From UBA9732 sp052170315 (GTDB taxonomy: Bacteria; Spirochaetota; Spirochaetia; Sphaerochaetales; Sphaerochaetaceae): a DNA stretch of 64,000 bases. The number at the start of each line of letters is the position of its first letter. Position 1 is the first letter of the stretch. A model generated the notes under the pieces. It ran no database searches and was not told the origin of the DNA. It saw nothing but the letters and a program-made list of their open reading frames with translations. Both the position numbers and the translations under genes were made by a program. The stretch covers positions 1-64,000 of the forward strand of contig JBQNAT010000009.1 of NCBI GenBank assembly GCA_052170315.1, written 5' to 3'. Positions 32,621 to 41,900 of the stretch are shown piece after piece.

Positions 32621-35061
32621 CGTACTTCCGGAAAGGCATAGGAAAGAACTTCTTCCATATCGCCTACAAGGTGGAAAGTGATACCTTCTTTTACATTTTC
32701 CTCAAGCTTATCCAAATCACGTTTGTTGAACTTGGGAATAAGGATTGTTTTTACGAAGTTTCTCCTTGCCGCAAGGACTTTTTCCTTCAGACCGCCTATA
32801 GGCATGACTTTTCCCAGCAGTGAGAGCTCGCCCGTCATTGCCATATCGGGGGCCATTACTTGATTTGTCACCAGAGAGTAGATGGCTGTGGCCATAGTTA
32901 TGCCGGCGGAAGGACCGTCCTTTGGCGTTGCCCCTTCGGGTACATGAAGGTGTATGCTGTTTTTTTCGAACCACTGAATGTCTATGCCGTGGGAAGAACA
33001 TATGCTCTTTATGTATGAGAAGGCGATATTGGCACTTTCCTGCATTACCTCGCCAAGTTTTCCGGTAAGCTTCAGCTCTCCTTTGCCGGGAATGTGCTGG
33101 GCTTCTATGGCAAGTACGTCGCCTCCCATGCTTGTCCACGCAAGTCCTATGGACATTCCAACCTTGTTGGCGCGGATAACTTCATCCTCATGGAAAATGG
33201 GCTGGCCCAGATATTCCGTAAGCTTTGAATCGCTTATACGGATTGGGCGTTTCAGAACTTTGTCGGATTTGACTATCTGGTCATCATCAAGGCCGGTATC
33301 CTTAAGCTTGGATTTTTCGTATTCGTCTTTTACAATTTCAACGGCAACCTTCCTGTTTATCTTGTCAAGGCACTTTTCAAAGTTTCTGACTCCGGCTTCT
33401 CTTGCATATTCTTCTGCGATTTTCAGAAGGATATTGTCGGGATACTGTACGTCCGTGCTCTTAAGTCCGTGCTTTGTTCGGCTCTTGGGAACAAGATACT
33501 TCTTTCCTATATTGAGCTTTTCATCGGAGGTGTAGCCGGAAAGCTCTATGACTTCCATTCTGTCCAGAAGCGGGCGGGGAATAGTGTCTGTGGTGTTTGC
33601 GGTTACGATGAAAAGCACGTTCGACACATCAAACGGAATATCAAGGTAGTGGTCTCGGAAACTGGAATTCTGCTCGGGATCAAGGACTTCCAGCAGGGCA
33701 GCCGCGGGGTCTCCCTGATTGGAGATTGTCATTTTATCTATTTCATCAATGACAAAGACGGGATTTTTTGTCTTTGTAACGCGAAGACCCTTGATTATCT
33801 GTCCGGGCATTGCGCCGATATAGGTTCTTCTGTGGCCCTTTATTTCCGCTTCATCCCTCATTCCGCCCACGCTGAAGCGGTAGTACTTTTTGTTCAGAGC
33901 CTTGGCTATTGAAATTCCGATAGAAGTTTTTCCGGTTCCCGGAGGGCCTACAAGACAGATGATTGAGCCTTTTGTATCATTTCTGAGCTTACGCACCGCA
34001 AGGAATTCAAGAACTCTTTCCTTTACGTCTTTTATGCCGTAGTGGTCTCTGTCCAGTATGCGGCGCGCCTTTTCCAAATCAATGCCGTCTGAAGAAAAAA
34101 CATTCCACGGAAGATCCGCAATGGTTTCAAGATGAGTTCTTATCATTGAGTATTCGGGGTTGTTTGTGTCCATCTGGCTCATTCTCTGATATTCGTCCAT
34201 GACCGTTTCATAGGTTTCGCCTGTGAGGTTCAGAGCCTTGAGCCTGTCTATAAGCTTCAGCTTTCCGGGTCGTTTTTCGCCTTTTTCAGGTGCGGGTTCT
34301 TCAGCTGACGGCGCGGTGCCCATTTCTTCAAGCTGCTGTCTGATTGAGCGCAGCTCTTCCTTAAGAAAATATTCTTTCTGTCTGGAATCCAGCCGCTTAG
34401 CAACCGCGCTCTGGATTTCGTCATGCATGCGCTGTACGGCCAGCTCCTCGTTCAGGACGTGAAGGACTTTCATAATCCTTTCTTTGCCGTTGAACTCTTC
34501 AAGGAATTCCTGCTGGCGGTTCCGCGGAACAACTGAGGATGCAAGATAATCGGCGAGCCTTATCGCCTCCGGGATATTGGAGGCGTTGAAGCGGAGATTC
34601 TCAAGAAGCATTGAGCGGTCAGACCTTTGCTCAAGAGCTTCCCTGAGAGCGCTTGTATAGGCGCGGTCCTCAATAAGGGAGAGGGTATCTTCCTGAATGT
34701 AGGTGACGTTTGCGGTTATAGTACCCCGGTTTATCAGAGTGTTGTCCACTCGGAAACGGCAGACAGTCTCAAGAAACAGGGATTTTGTGCCGTAAATTGT
34801 GTTAATCTGGTTTTTTACGCGCACATAGGTTCCGACCTTGTAAAAGTCCTCTTCCGTGAGCTTGTTTGTATCCTTGCCATCGTTTTTAAGCATGACAAGA
34901 CCAAAGCCGTTAAAGCGTTCGCAGTGCCGGATTATGTCAATGTCCTGCTTGTCCGATACTTCAATTGTAGTGAAAAGTCCGGGGAAGACGGGGCAACCTC
35001 TCATGGGGATTATAAATATTGCTTTGGGAAGCGATTCAATCATCTCATTGTATTCTTTCAT
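32617..35061 (-). CDS. lon: ATP-dependent protease Lon
   Basis: 814 residues, full length. N-terminal LON substrate domain (PMRGCPVFPGLFTTIEV), coiled coil, AAA+ module with Walker A GPPGTGKTSIGISIA (near residue 370) and VFVIDEIDKM, then the protease domain with the catalytic serine in PKDGPSAGITMATA (near residue 715) and the lysine in GLKEKVLAARRN. Degrades misfolded and regulatory proteins in the cytoplasm. The start could also be the M at residue 7. It overlaps trhP by 4 bp. Confidence 0.97.
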   Translation of the reverse strand: MKEYNEMIESLPKAIFIIPMRGCPVFPGLFTTIEVSDKQDIDIIRHCERFNGFGLVMLKNDGKDTNKLTEEDFYKVGTYVRVKNQINTIYGTKSLFLETVCRFRVDNTLINRGTITANVTYIQEDTLSLIEDRAYTSALREALEQRSDRSMLLENLRFNASNIPEAIRLADYLASSVVPRNRQQEFLEEFNGKERIMKVLHVLNEELAVQRMHDEIQSAVAKRLDSRQKEYFLKEELRSIRQQLEEMGTAPSAEEPAPEKGEKRPGKLKLIDRLKALNLTGETYETVMDEYQRMSQMDTNNPEYSMIRTHLETIADLPWNVFSSDGIDLEKARRILDRDHYGIKDVKERVLEFLAVRKLRNDTKGSIICLVGPPGTGKTSIGISIAKALNKKYYRFSVGGMRDEAEIKGHRRTYIGAMPGQIIKGLRVTKTKNPVFVIDEIDKMTISNQGDPAAALLEVLDPEQNSSFRDHYLDIPFDVSNVLFIVTANTTDTIPRPLLDRMEVIELSGYTSDEKLNIGKKYLVPKSRTKHGLKSTDVQYPDNILLKIAEEYAREAGVRNFEKCLDKINRKVAVEIVKDEYEKSKLKDTGLDDDQIVKSDKVLKRPIRISDSKLTEYLGQPIFHEDEVIRANKVGMSIGLAWTSMGGDVLAIEAQHIPGKGELKLTGKLGEVMQESANIAFSYIKSICSSHGIDIQWFEKNSIHLHVPEGATPKDGPSAGITMATAIYSLVTNQVMAPDMAMTGELSLLGKVMPIGGLKEKVLAARRNFVKTILIPKFNKRDLDKLEENVKEGITFHLVGDMEEVLSYAFPEVR

Positions 35062-35118
35062 ATGCGTATGATACGAAAAAAGCAGTCTAAAGGCAAATGA
35101 AAGGCTGACTTTACGGCT

Positions 35119-35775
35119 TCAGCTGCCGGCCTGCGGCTTTTTTCCCCTTCTGAAGCCTTTTTCTCCGGAAAGCCACCATACTCCCAGATAGCATAAAGGG
35201 GTGTCCAGAAGGGCAAAAACCACTTTGAACAACCAGTAGGGGAGTATGAGAGAAAATATGTAGGCAGCAGTGAATTTGGGCGTAAGATGCCAGAAGGCGA
35301 TAAATTCAAAAATGATAGTATCAACAAGCTGAGAGGTTATCGTGGACAGGTTGTTTCGTACCCACAGCATTTTGCCCTTTGTGATTTTTCCCCAGAATGC
35401 AAACATGAAAACGTCCATATGCTGGGCAATTATGAAACTGACAAGGGATGCAGCGGTCATCCTGAGCGATGAGCCGAACACCATTGAGTACTCTTTCTGC
35501 ATGTTCCAGGTTTCGTTGGGTTTTACGATGACGCACAGGTTTATCATCAGAAAAAGCAGCACAAGCATTATCGCTGCCATATTCACGAAATTCGAAGCTT
35601 CTTTTCTTCCGTAAACTTCTCCTACGATATCAGTGATAAGAAACAGCACAGGCATGAGAAAAATACCTACGGATACTCGTATACCGGCTATTGTTGTTAT
35701 CTTTGTACCAAGAGTATTGACCATTAACATTGCCGCAACGAACATGGCAAAAAGAAAATCGCGTTTTTTTGACAT
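35119..35775 (-). CDS. Queuosine precursor transporter (YhhQ/VUT family)
   Basis: 218 residues, about six membrane segments. Family features: ANTLG-like MVNTLGTKITTIAGIRVSVGIFLMPVLFLITDIVGEVYG, then SFIIAQHMDVFMFAFW and WVRNNLSTITSQLVDTIIFEFIAFW, the last being a hallmark. It imports a queuine precursor such as preQ0/preQ1. A basic tail (RRGKKPQ) follows. There are only 35 bp to the ybaK gene upstream and no room for a preQ1 riboswitch. Confidence 0.9.
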   Translation of the reverse strand: MSKKRDFLFAMFVAAMLMVNTLGTKITTIAGIRVSVGIFLMPVLFLITDIVGEVYGRKEASNFVNMAAIMLVLLFLMINLCVIVKPNETWNMQKEYSMVFGSSLRMTAASLVSFIIAQHMDVFMFAFWGKITKGKMLWVRNNLSTITSQLVDTIIFEFIAFWHLTPKFTAAYIFSLILPYWLFKVVFALLDTPLCYLGVWWLSGEKGFRRGKKPQAGS

Positions 35776-35810
35776 GGATGAAGATTAGCACAAAAAACCT
35801 TCATGGTTAA

Positions 35811-36281
35811 TCATGTGAAACTTTCAAAACTGGCTTCAGTCGCCCTGCGCAGATCCTGAGGCTTTATTTTCAATGAAAGTCCCCTTAAACCGCCTGAAAT
35901 GTAAATGTAGTCTTCAAGCTGCGCCAGTTCCTCAATGAAGGTTGGAAACTTCCTCTTCATGCCAAGCGGTGAAACTCCACCTCTGACATAGCCTGTAAGA
36001 GAGCGGATATTATCAGTTTTCATAAGGTCAATGGATGAGCTGCCGGTCAGAACCCTTGCCTTTTTAAGGCTTACCGAAAAGCCCGCAGGCAGGCAGAAGA
36101 CAAAGTGCTGATTGTCCGAATTCACCATAATGAGAGTTTTATAAATCAGCTCTTCCGGTATGCCAAGCCTGCGGCTGGTATACAAAGCTATATCTTCATT
36201 GGTTTCATCGGATATGTCATACCGCAGAACCTCAAACGGGATTTTCAGCGTTTCAAGTATCCTTTCGGCATTTGTCTTCAT
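35811..36281 (-). CDS. ybaK: Cys-tRNA(Pro) deacylase-like protein YbaK
   Basis: 156 residues. YbaK/EbsC editing domain: EVLRYDISDE, then VYKTLI-like LIYKTLIMVN, FCLPAGFSVSLKKA, and LTGYVRGGVSPLGMKRKFPTFI, the last being diagnostic. It hydrolyses mischarged Cys-tRNA-Pro. ATG at 36281 or TTG at 36287; neither has a good ribosome site. It is divergent from the polysaccharide locus and probably cotranscribed with the transporter gene downstream. Confidence 0.92.
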   Translation of the reverse strand: MKTNAERILETLKIPFEVLRYDISDETNEDIALYTSRRLGIPEELIYKTLIMVNSDNQHFVFCLPAGFSVSLKKARVLTGSSSIDLMKTDNIRSLTGYVRGGVSPLGMKRKFPTFIEELAQLEDYIYISGGLRGLSLKIKPQDLRRATEASFESFT

Positions 36282-36646
36282 GTTCAAACGATGTCACAAA
36301 ATGAGAATTTGCGCAAGAATGAAGAAAAATTGAAGAAACGCGAGATGCTTGAATAATCAACCATTGAATAATGAGTTATTTTTTTACTAAAAACTTTCAG
36401 CCAGATTAACTGCTATTACTTATATAGGTTTTATACAAAAAGATTGAAAAGAGATGGTAAATACAGTTAAATATAGTAAAATATATGCAGGCAGCGGGTT
36501 TGTCTGCGCTATTGGTTTGGGAAATAAAGGGGAACAATGTTCGTGGTATTATGCGTTGTTTTTGATAAAGATATTTTTCTTTTACAAAACACAGAATTTG
36601 AACCCATGTTTTCATTTCTCGAAAACAGATAATAAGAACGTTTAAG

Positions 36647-36678
36647 AAGACTCTGCGGTTTTGCCGCAGTGTCTTTTT
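36647..36678 (+). terminator. Hairpin terminator or attenuator upstream of the polysaccharide genes
   Basis: AAGACTCTGCGG (36647-36658) pairs with CCGCAGTGTCTT (36664-36675, one mismatch), followed by five T. No gene ends just before it, so it may work as an attenuator for the downstream operon. Confidence 0.6.
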
Positions 36679-36761
36679 ATGTATAGATACATGATTTTTC
36701 ATAACTGCAATCAAGTTGAGGCTGATGCAGGGAGAAAATGACCAGGTCTCCCAGATGTTTT

Positions 36762-36779
36762 TGCACGCACGTGCGTGCA
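36762..36779. promoter_or_regulatory. 18-bp perfect palindrome in the polysaccharide leader
   Basis: TGCACGCACGTGCGTGCA is a perfect palindrome 42 bp before the first gene of the locus. GCAGGGAGA occurs just before and just after. It may be a regulator site or an RNA hairpin close to the ribosome site. Confidence 0.55.
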
Positions 36780-36821
36780 GGGAGATTATGTCTGCGTATT
36801 GCTGAAAGGATTTTGGGGTAA

Positions 36822-38753
36822 ATGGGAAAAAGGTTGGACAATAAAACAAGATTGGCTGCTACAAGATGGAAACTTGTGCTTTATGACATATTAGTCATGC
36901 TCATTTCCTTTTTAGCAGTTTTCGGGATGCTGAATGGGGTGGACAGTTATGATATTAACAGGATAATACGCCACTGTCTTCTATTTGCTTTCTGCGTTTT
37001 TATTACAAGAGGATTAATGCATGTATATGTGCAGATCTGGCGTTATGGCGGTATCCACGGTTATGTCCGGCTTATGGTTGCAGACTTTATCGGGTTTTCG
37101 GTTTTCTTTGTTCTTTCAAGGCTTTTCCTTGTTGGAAAAGTACAAGCAATCTGGATGGTCGCTTTTGTCTGCATTGATCTTCTTGGCGTGCTTGTAATCA
37201 GAATGCTGTACCGCTATGCCTTCAAATACAGTAACCTGAAGTCGTTCAAGGGCTCCCTGATGCGTTTTTTGCTCAGATTATTCGCAGGTATTAATGAAAA
37301 AAAACAAAATAACGATTTAAAGAAAATCAATGTGGCAATCGTTGGCGCAGGTAATATCGGAGTGAGCCTTGCACATGAGCTTATGACCAACAAAGACTCC
37401 ATTTACGAACCCCGCTGCTTTATTGACGTCAATAAGAAAAAAGTCGGACGTGAAATCTTTGGTTTAAAGGTTTTTATGGAGGATGCTAATCTTTCGGTAA
37501 TTCTTAACGATTACAGCATACAGCAGGTAATTTTTTCGGTTCCGAACATGGATTTGGAGCAGAGGAAAAATGTTTATGAATTCTTCCGCAAAGCCGGATG
37601 CAAAATAATGCTCTACGATGCGCCTCAGATGGAAAGCGCGGACAGCAAGCTGAAACTGAGGGAATTCAGTATTGAGGAACTTCTTTTCAGACGTGAACTT
37701 CTTGTAGTTGATGACAGGACAAAGGCTTACTACCGTGATAAGGTGATTCTTGTAACAGGCGGAGGCGGTTCCATAGGTTCTGAAATCTGCAGGCAGCTTG
37801 CCGAAATGTCTCCAAGAAAACTTATTATCCTTGATATCTATGAGAATAATGCCTATGACATTCAGCAGGAACTGAAGATAAAATATAAAGGCGCTTTGGA
37901 CATTGAAGTTGAGATATGTTCAATAACAAACAAGGTGTCTCTTGACCGTGTTTTTGAGGCGCACAGACCGGACATAGTAATAAATGCCGCTGCGCATAAA
38001 CATGTCCCATTAATGGAACATAACTGCATAGAAGCTATTGAAAACAACGTTTTCGGATGCATGAACGTTGTTAAGTGCTGTGAGGAATACGGCGCTGCAC
38101 GCTTTATGATGGTATCTACCGACAAGGCAGTTAATCCTACAAACGTCATGGGCGCTACAAAGCGTATGTGCGAAATGATAATTCATAGCGCCAGCACCAC
38201 GGGAAAAGTCAAATACAGCGCGACACGATTTGGAAATGTGCTTGGTTCGGCAGGTTCCGTAATTCCGCTGTTTAAGAAGCAGATTGCAGAAGGCGGACCT
38301 GTTACAATTACTGACAAGAGGATAATCCGCTACTTCATGACTATTCCCGAGGCTTCACAGCTGGTTCTTGCTTCAGGCGCCATGGCGAACAACGGAGAGC
38401 TTTTTGTACTTGATATGGGGGAACCTGTCAAGATTCTTGACCTTGCGGAGACCATGATACGTCTTACCGGAGCCAGAAACGTAGAAATAATCGAGACCGG
38501 TCTCAGACCGGGCGAAAAGCTGTATGAAGAGCTTCTGGTAAATACGGAAGAGCTGGACAAGACTGATAACAAACTGATTTTTATAGAGCGCGATAAGGCT
38601 GTTTACAGCGCTGAAATAGAGGAAAAACTTCAATGCCTGAGAGATGCCTGCGCATCAGGTTCTGATGAGAAGGCAAGGGAAGCTTTAAGGCTGGCAGTTC
38701 CTACATTCAAAAGACCTGAAGAGGTTAATTCAAATAGAGGATTAAAATACTGA
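36822..38753 (+). CDS. CapD/PglF-type membrane NDP-sugar 4,6-dehydratase
   Basis: 643 residues. Four N-terminal membrane segments (residues 15-140) are followed by a first Rossmann region (INVAIVGAGNIGVSLAHEL) and the short-chain dehydrogenase core: VILVTGGGGSIGSEICRQL, then NAAAHKHVPLMEHN, FMMVSTDKAVNPTNVMGATKRMCE and RFGNVLGSAGSVIPLFKKQI. It matches the UDP-GlcNAc 4,6-dehydratase family of surface-glycan loci (CapD, PglF, FlaA1). The expected product is a UDP-4-keto-6-deoxy sugar. First gene of the locus; base composition is like the housekeeping genes. Confidence 0.9.
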   Translation: MGKRLDNKTRLAATRWKLVLYDILVMLISFLAVFGMLNGVDSYDINRIIRHCLLFAFCVFITRGLMHVYVQIWRYGGIHGYVRLMVADFIGFSVFFVLSRLFLVGKVQAIWMVAFVCIDLLGVLVIRMLYRYAFKYSNLKSFKGSLMRFLLRLFAGINEKKQNNDLKKINVAIVGAGNIGVSLAHELMTNKDSIYEPRCFIDVNKKKVGREIFGLKVFMEDANLSVILNDYSIQQVIFSVPNMDLEQRKNVYEFFRKAGCKIMLYDAPQMESADSKLKLREFSIEELLFRRELLVVDDRTKAYYRDKVILVTGGGGSIGSEICRQLAEMSPRKLIILDIYENNAYDIQQELKIKYKGALDIEVEICSITNKVSLDRVFEAHRPDIVINAAAHKHVPLMEHNCIEAIENNVFGCMNVVKCCEEYGAARFMMVSTDKAVNPTNVMGATKRMCEMIIHSASTTGKVKYSATRFGNVLGSAGSVIPLFKKQIAEGGPVTITDKRIIRYFMTIPEASQLVLASGAMANNGELFVLDMGEPVKILDLAETMIRLTGARNVEIIETGLRPGEKLYEELLVNTEELDKTDNKLIFIERDKAVYSAEIEEKLQCLRDACASGSDEKAREALRLAVPTFKRPEEVNSNRGLKY

Positions 38754-38982
38754 TAAGGTTGGTTTACACTTTCAGCGGTCTGGAATATTGACATATTTCT
38801 GCCGATCTCGGATATCTCTTCTGTTGATAATAAAGCAGGAAGGGTACTGTTGGGGAATGCTGTAACAGGCAAATCAGAATAAAGAAGAAGATGGATACAA
38901 AAGATACATCTGGCACTTTTATATGATTAACCGTTCTCTGCTTATATGATATCATAAGACAATTTGTTAACGGGGTGGATAC

Positions 38983-39813
38983 TTGATAGCACTTTACATC
39001 TTTCTTGTGATAATCTGCTTTCTTTTTTTGATGGCAATCATCAATAAGAGAGGTTCTATATATGGAAATGCCCCTGACCAAAAGAATCCTTTTGAAGGCA
39101 AAAAGGTCATCTTTGTTCAGGATGACAATTACAAAGAGAATGCTGATGGAGAAAGAGGCTATCTTGAGGCTGTCGGGAACAGCGACTACAGGATGGGTTT
39201 CTATGGAAGGTTCGTAAAAAGGTTCCTTGATATAGTACTTTCCCTTATGGGGCTGATTATTCTGTCTCCGGTATTCCTCATCCTTGCCATTGCTATAGAG
39301 ATAGATAATCCCGGCCATCTCTTTTTTACACAGAAGAGGGTTGGAATTCACAAGCGGTATTTCAAGCTGCATAAATTCAGAAGCATGAAGACTCTCACTC
39401 CACATGATGTTCCAACACATATGCTTGAGAATCCCGAGCAGTATATCACCAAGGTAGGAAAGTTCATCAGGGCACACAGTCTAGATGAGCTGCCGCAGAT
39501 CTGGGATATATTCATTGGAAACATGTCTGTCATTGGTCCGCGTCCAGGACTATGGAACCAGGATATGCTTACCTCTGAGAGAGACAAGTACAATGCCAAT
39601 GACGTGAAGCCAGGTCTGACCGGTTGGGCTCAGATCAACGGCAGAGATGAGCTGGAAATTCCTGACAAAGTCAGACTTGACGGAGAGTATGTAGAGAAAC
39701 AGTCCTTCTCTTTTGACTGCAAGTGTTTTCTTGGAACCATCAGCAAGATTGGACATGATGACACTGTTGTGGAAGGTGGGACTGGTGAAATGAAGAAGGG
39801 GCAGATAAGGTGA
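38983..39813 (+). CDS. Polyprenyl-phosphate sugar-1-phosphate transferase (initiating)
   Basis: 276 residues from TTG, with GGGGTGGAT upstream. A single N-terminal membrane segment is followed by ~60 residues and then the bacterial sugar transferase domain: FVKRFLDIVLSLMGLIILSPVFLIL (membrane re-entrant helix), FFTQKRVGIHKRYFKLHKFRSM, SLDELPQIWDIFIGNMSVIGPRPG and GLTGWAQINGRDEL. Like PglC/WcaJ it transfers the first sugar phosphate to undecaprenyl phosphate. About 230 bp of noncoding DNA separate it from the dehydratase. The next gene overlaps its stop. Confidence 0.92.
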   Translation: MIALYIFLVIICFLFLMAIINKRGSIYGNAPDQKNPFEGKKVIFVQDDNYKENADGERGYLEAVGNSDYRMGFYGRFVKRFLDIVLSLMGLIILSPVFLILAIAIEIDNPGHLFFTQKRVGIHKRYFKLHKFRSMKTLTPHDVPTHMLENPEQYITKVGKFIRAHSLDELPQIWDIFIGNMSVIGPRPGLWNQDMLTSERDKYNANDVKPGLTGWAQINGRDELEIPDKVRLDGEYVEKQSFSFDCKCFLGTISKIGHDDTVVEGGTGEMKKGQIR

Positions 39814-40682
39814 AGAACATCTTAATAACCGGAGGCGGGTCATACATTGGAACCTCATTTGCAGAATATCTTTCAAAATGGCCTGAGAAATATCATGTTG
39901 ATACTGTTGATATGATTGATGGATCTTGGAGAAACAAGAGTTTTTCTGGCTATGATGTTGTCTACCATGTTGCTGGAATTGCCCATTCAGACAGTGGAAA
40001 AATCAGTGCCGAGAAAGAGAAGCTATACAGGTCAGTCAACACCGACCTTGCGGTTGAGACCGCAAATAAGGCAAAGAGGGAAGGCGTCAAACAGTTTATC
40101 TTCATGTCGTCTGCAATCATATATGGAGATAGTGCTCCAATCGGTAAAAGCAAACTGATAACACGTGACACCAAGCCTTCTCCAACCAACTGTTATGGTG
40201 ACAGCAAACTCCAAGCAGAAAAGGGAATACTCCCGTTGTCCTCGGAATTCTTTAAGGTCGTGGTGCTTCGTCCGCCAATGATCTATGGAAAAGGCTGTAA
40301 AGGAAACTTCGCTGTCCTTGAGAAGATGGTAACAAGATTGTCCATTTTCCCAAAAGTAAAGAACCAGCGATCCATGCTTTATATAGGTAATTTTGTAGAA
40401 TTTGTAAAACTAATGGTCGACAACAATGAATCCGGAATATTCTGGCCACAGAACAGTGAATACAGTAATACCAGTGAACTTGTTGTATTGATTGCACAGG
40501 CCAAAGGAAAAAAGATTTGGCTAATTCCCGGCTGTACTTGTCTCTTGAAGATTGCATCTCATTTTACCGGTTTTGTGAACAAGGCTTTTGGAAACCTTAC
40601 TTATGATAAAGCAATAGGTGACTACCAGGAAAATTATAATCGTTATAATCTTGAAAAAAGCATATCAATAGTGGTTCATTAA
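39810..40682 (+). CDS. NAD-dependent sugar epimerase/dehydratase
   Basis: 290 residues from GTG at 39810 (overlaps the transferase stop). Extended SDR: NILITGGGSYIGTSFAEYL, YHVAGIAHSD, IFMSSAIIYGDSA and YGDSKLQAEKGIL (YxxxK). It probably reduces or epimerises the 4-keto sugar used by the initiating transferase; homologues often lie beside PglC-type transferases. Substrate not fixed by sequence. Confidence 0.85.
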   Translation: MKNILITGGGSYIGTSFAEYLSKWPEKYHVDTVDMIDGSWRNKSFSGYDVVYHVAGIAHSDSGKISAEKEKLYRSVNTDLAVETANKAKREGVKQFIFMSSAIIYGDSAPIGKSKLITRDTKPSPTNCYGDSKLQAEKGILPLSSEFFKVVVLRPPMIYGKGCKGNFAVLEKMVTRLSIFPKVKNQRSMLYIGNFVEFVKLMVDNNESGIFWPQNSEYSNTSELVVLIAQAKGKKIWLIPGCTCLLKIASHFTGFVNKAFGNLTYDKAIGDYQENYNRYNLEKSISIVVH

Positions 40683-40709
40683 AACTAGATATTGCTTGGA
40701 GTTTTTTAT

Positions 40710-41900
40710 ATGGGTAAAAAAAAATTATCTGGCGTTTTCTTTCATGACCTCCCTATATATAAGGATGTTGATGGTATTTATTGCAGTACTACCTTGACAG
40801 ATAAAATGTTTGAACGTTATTTGTTGGTGGTAGATGAATTAATCATAGTAACACGAGTATACCAGTTAGATGTCACATATGAAAAAGCAAATCAAGAGCG
40901 TATTAGTGAGCAGAGAATCCATATTATAGGTATGCCCAATTTGAATACTTTTTATGGATTTGTATTCTTATTGCCAAAAGCAAAGAAAGAAATTCGAGAA
41001 ATTATTAAGCAGTCCGATTTGATTTTTATAAAGGGCGGAACCATAGCAAACATTGCAGCTGCAGAAGCAAGAAAGGTTTGTAAAAAATATCAGATTGATG
41101 CGGCAGGCTGTGCATGGGATGCATACTGGAATCACAGCATAAAGGGGAAATTAGTTGCTCCTATATTTGAGTATTTAACTAAGAAAGATATTTGGAATGC
41201 TGCTTGCGTTGTTTATGTTACGAATCATTGGTTGCAGGATCGATATCCAACGAAAGGGATTAGTACAAATGCCTCTAATGTTGTATTGGAAGATTTTGAT
41301 GTTTCCATATTAAAAAAAAGATTAAAGATGCTTATTGGTTTACACAATCGTGATACTCTTGTAATTGGTACTACTGCTGCTTTAGATAATCGTGCAAAAG
41401 GACAACATTTCGTTATCAAAGCTATGAAAATTTTAACAAGTCAAATCAATATTCGATATGAACTAGTTGGTGGTGGTGATTCTTCATATTTGGAATCGGT
41501 TGCTCAAAAGTGTGGTGTTGCAGACCATGTCGTGTTCAAAGGCCAAATGACACATAATGAAGTGTTAAATTGGCTGGATGGAATTGATTTCTACATACAA
41601 CCGAGTCTCCAAGAGGGATTGCCGCGATCGGTAATTGAAGCACTCAGTAGAGGTTGTCCGTGTCTGGGCGCACGTACTGGTGGTATACCAGAACTAATTA
41701 GTGGAGAGTATATATTTCGTAGAAAGTCAGGTTCTGATATTGCTTCAAAAATTCTGAAATTGTTTAATTCTGATTTGAATGAAATTGCAATTCATAATTT
41801 TGATATAGCCAAACAATATAATGCTGTTGATTTAAATTCCCGTAGGCAAGAAATTTTCGAAAAATATAAATCAATGGTAATTGGAGATATCGATAAATGA
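40710..41900 (+). CDS. Glycosyltransferase family 4
   Basis: 396 residues from the ATG at 40710 (GGAG 7 bp upstream). GT-B fold: C-terminal donor domain with VIGTTAALDNRAKGQHFVIKAM, YELVGGGDSSYLESVAQ, VVFKGQMTHNEVLNWLDGIDFYIQPSLQEGLPRSVIEALSRGCPCLGARTGGIPEL, containing the EX7E-like motif. The N-terminal acceptor domain is less conserved. Sugar specificity unknown. From this gene on the DNA becomes clearly AT-rich, unlike the genes before. Overlaps the next gene by 4 bp. Confidence 0.88.
   Translation: MGKKKLSGVFFHDLPIYKDVDGIYCSTTLTDKMFERYLLVVDELIIVTRVYQLDVTYEKANQERISEQRIHIIGMPNLNTFYGFVFLLPKAKKEIREIIKQSDLIFIKGGTIANIAAAEARKVCKKYQIDAAGCAWDAYWNHSIKGKLVAPIFEYLTKKDIWNAACVVYVTNHWLQDRYPTKGISTNASNVVLEDFDVSILKKRLKMLIGLHNRDTLVIGTTAALDNRAKGQHFVIKAMKILTSQINIRYELVGGGDSSYLESVAQKCGVADHVVFKGQMTHNEVLNWLDGIDFYIQPSLQEGLPRSVIEALSRGCPCLGARTGGIPELISGEYIFRRKSGSDIASKILKLFNSDLNEIAIHNFDIAKQYNAVDLNSRRQEIFEKYKSMVIGDIDK

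Larger units (their letters stand above)
36282..36821. other. Noncoding leader region of the polysaccharide locus
   Basis: About 540 bp, AT-rich, without a convincing gene; a minus-strand open frame here has no recognisable features. It contains an AT-rich promoter-like part, a terminator-like hairpin at 36647-36678, a duplicated GCAGGGAGA word and the palindrome at 36762-36779. Reads as a transcribed leader with possible attenuation. Confidence 0.5.

Noticed and set aside
35776..35810. preQ1 riboswitch before the queuosine-precursor transporter
   Set aside because: Only 35 bp separate the genes and no preQ1 aptamer pattern is seen.
36406..36849. 147-residue minus-strand open frame in the polysaccharide leader
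   Set aside because: No ribosome site or domain, unusual residue mix (many Phe, Cys, His), and it overlaps the leader hairpin and first gene.
38764..39477. 237-residue minus-strand frame opposite the sugar transferase
   Set aside because: It is the shadow of a well-supported + strand gene with strong family motifs.
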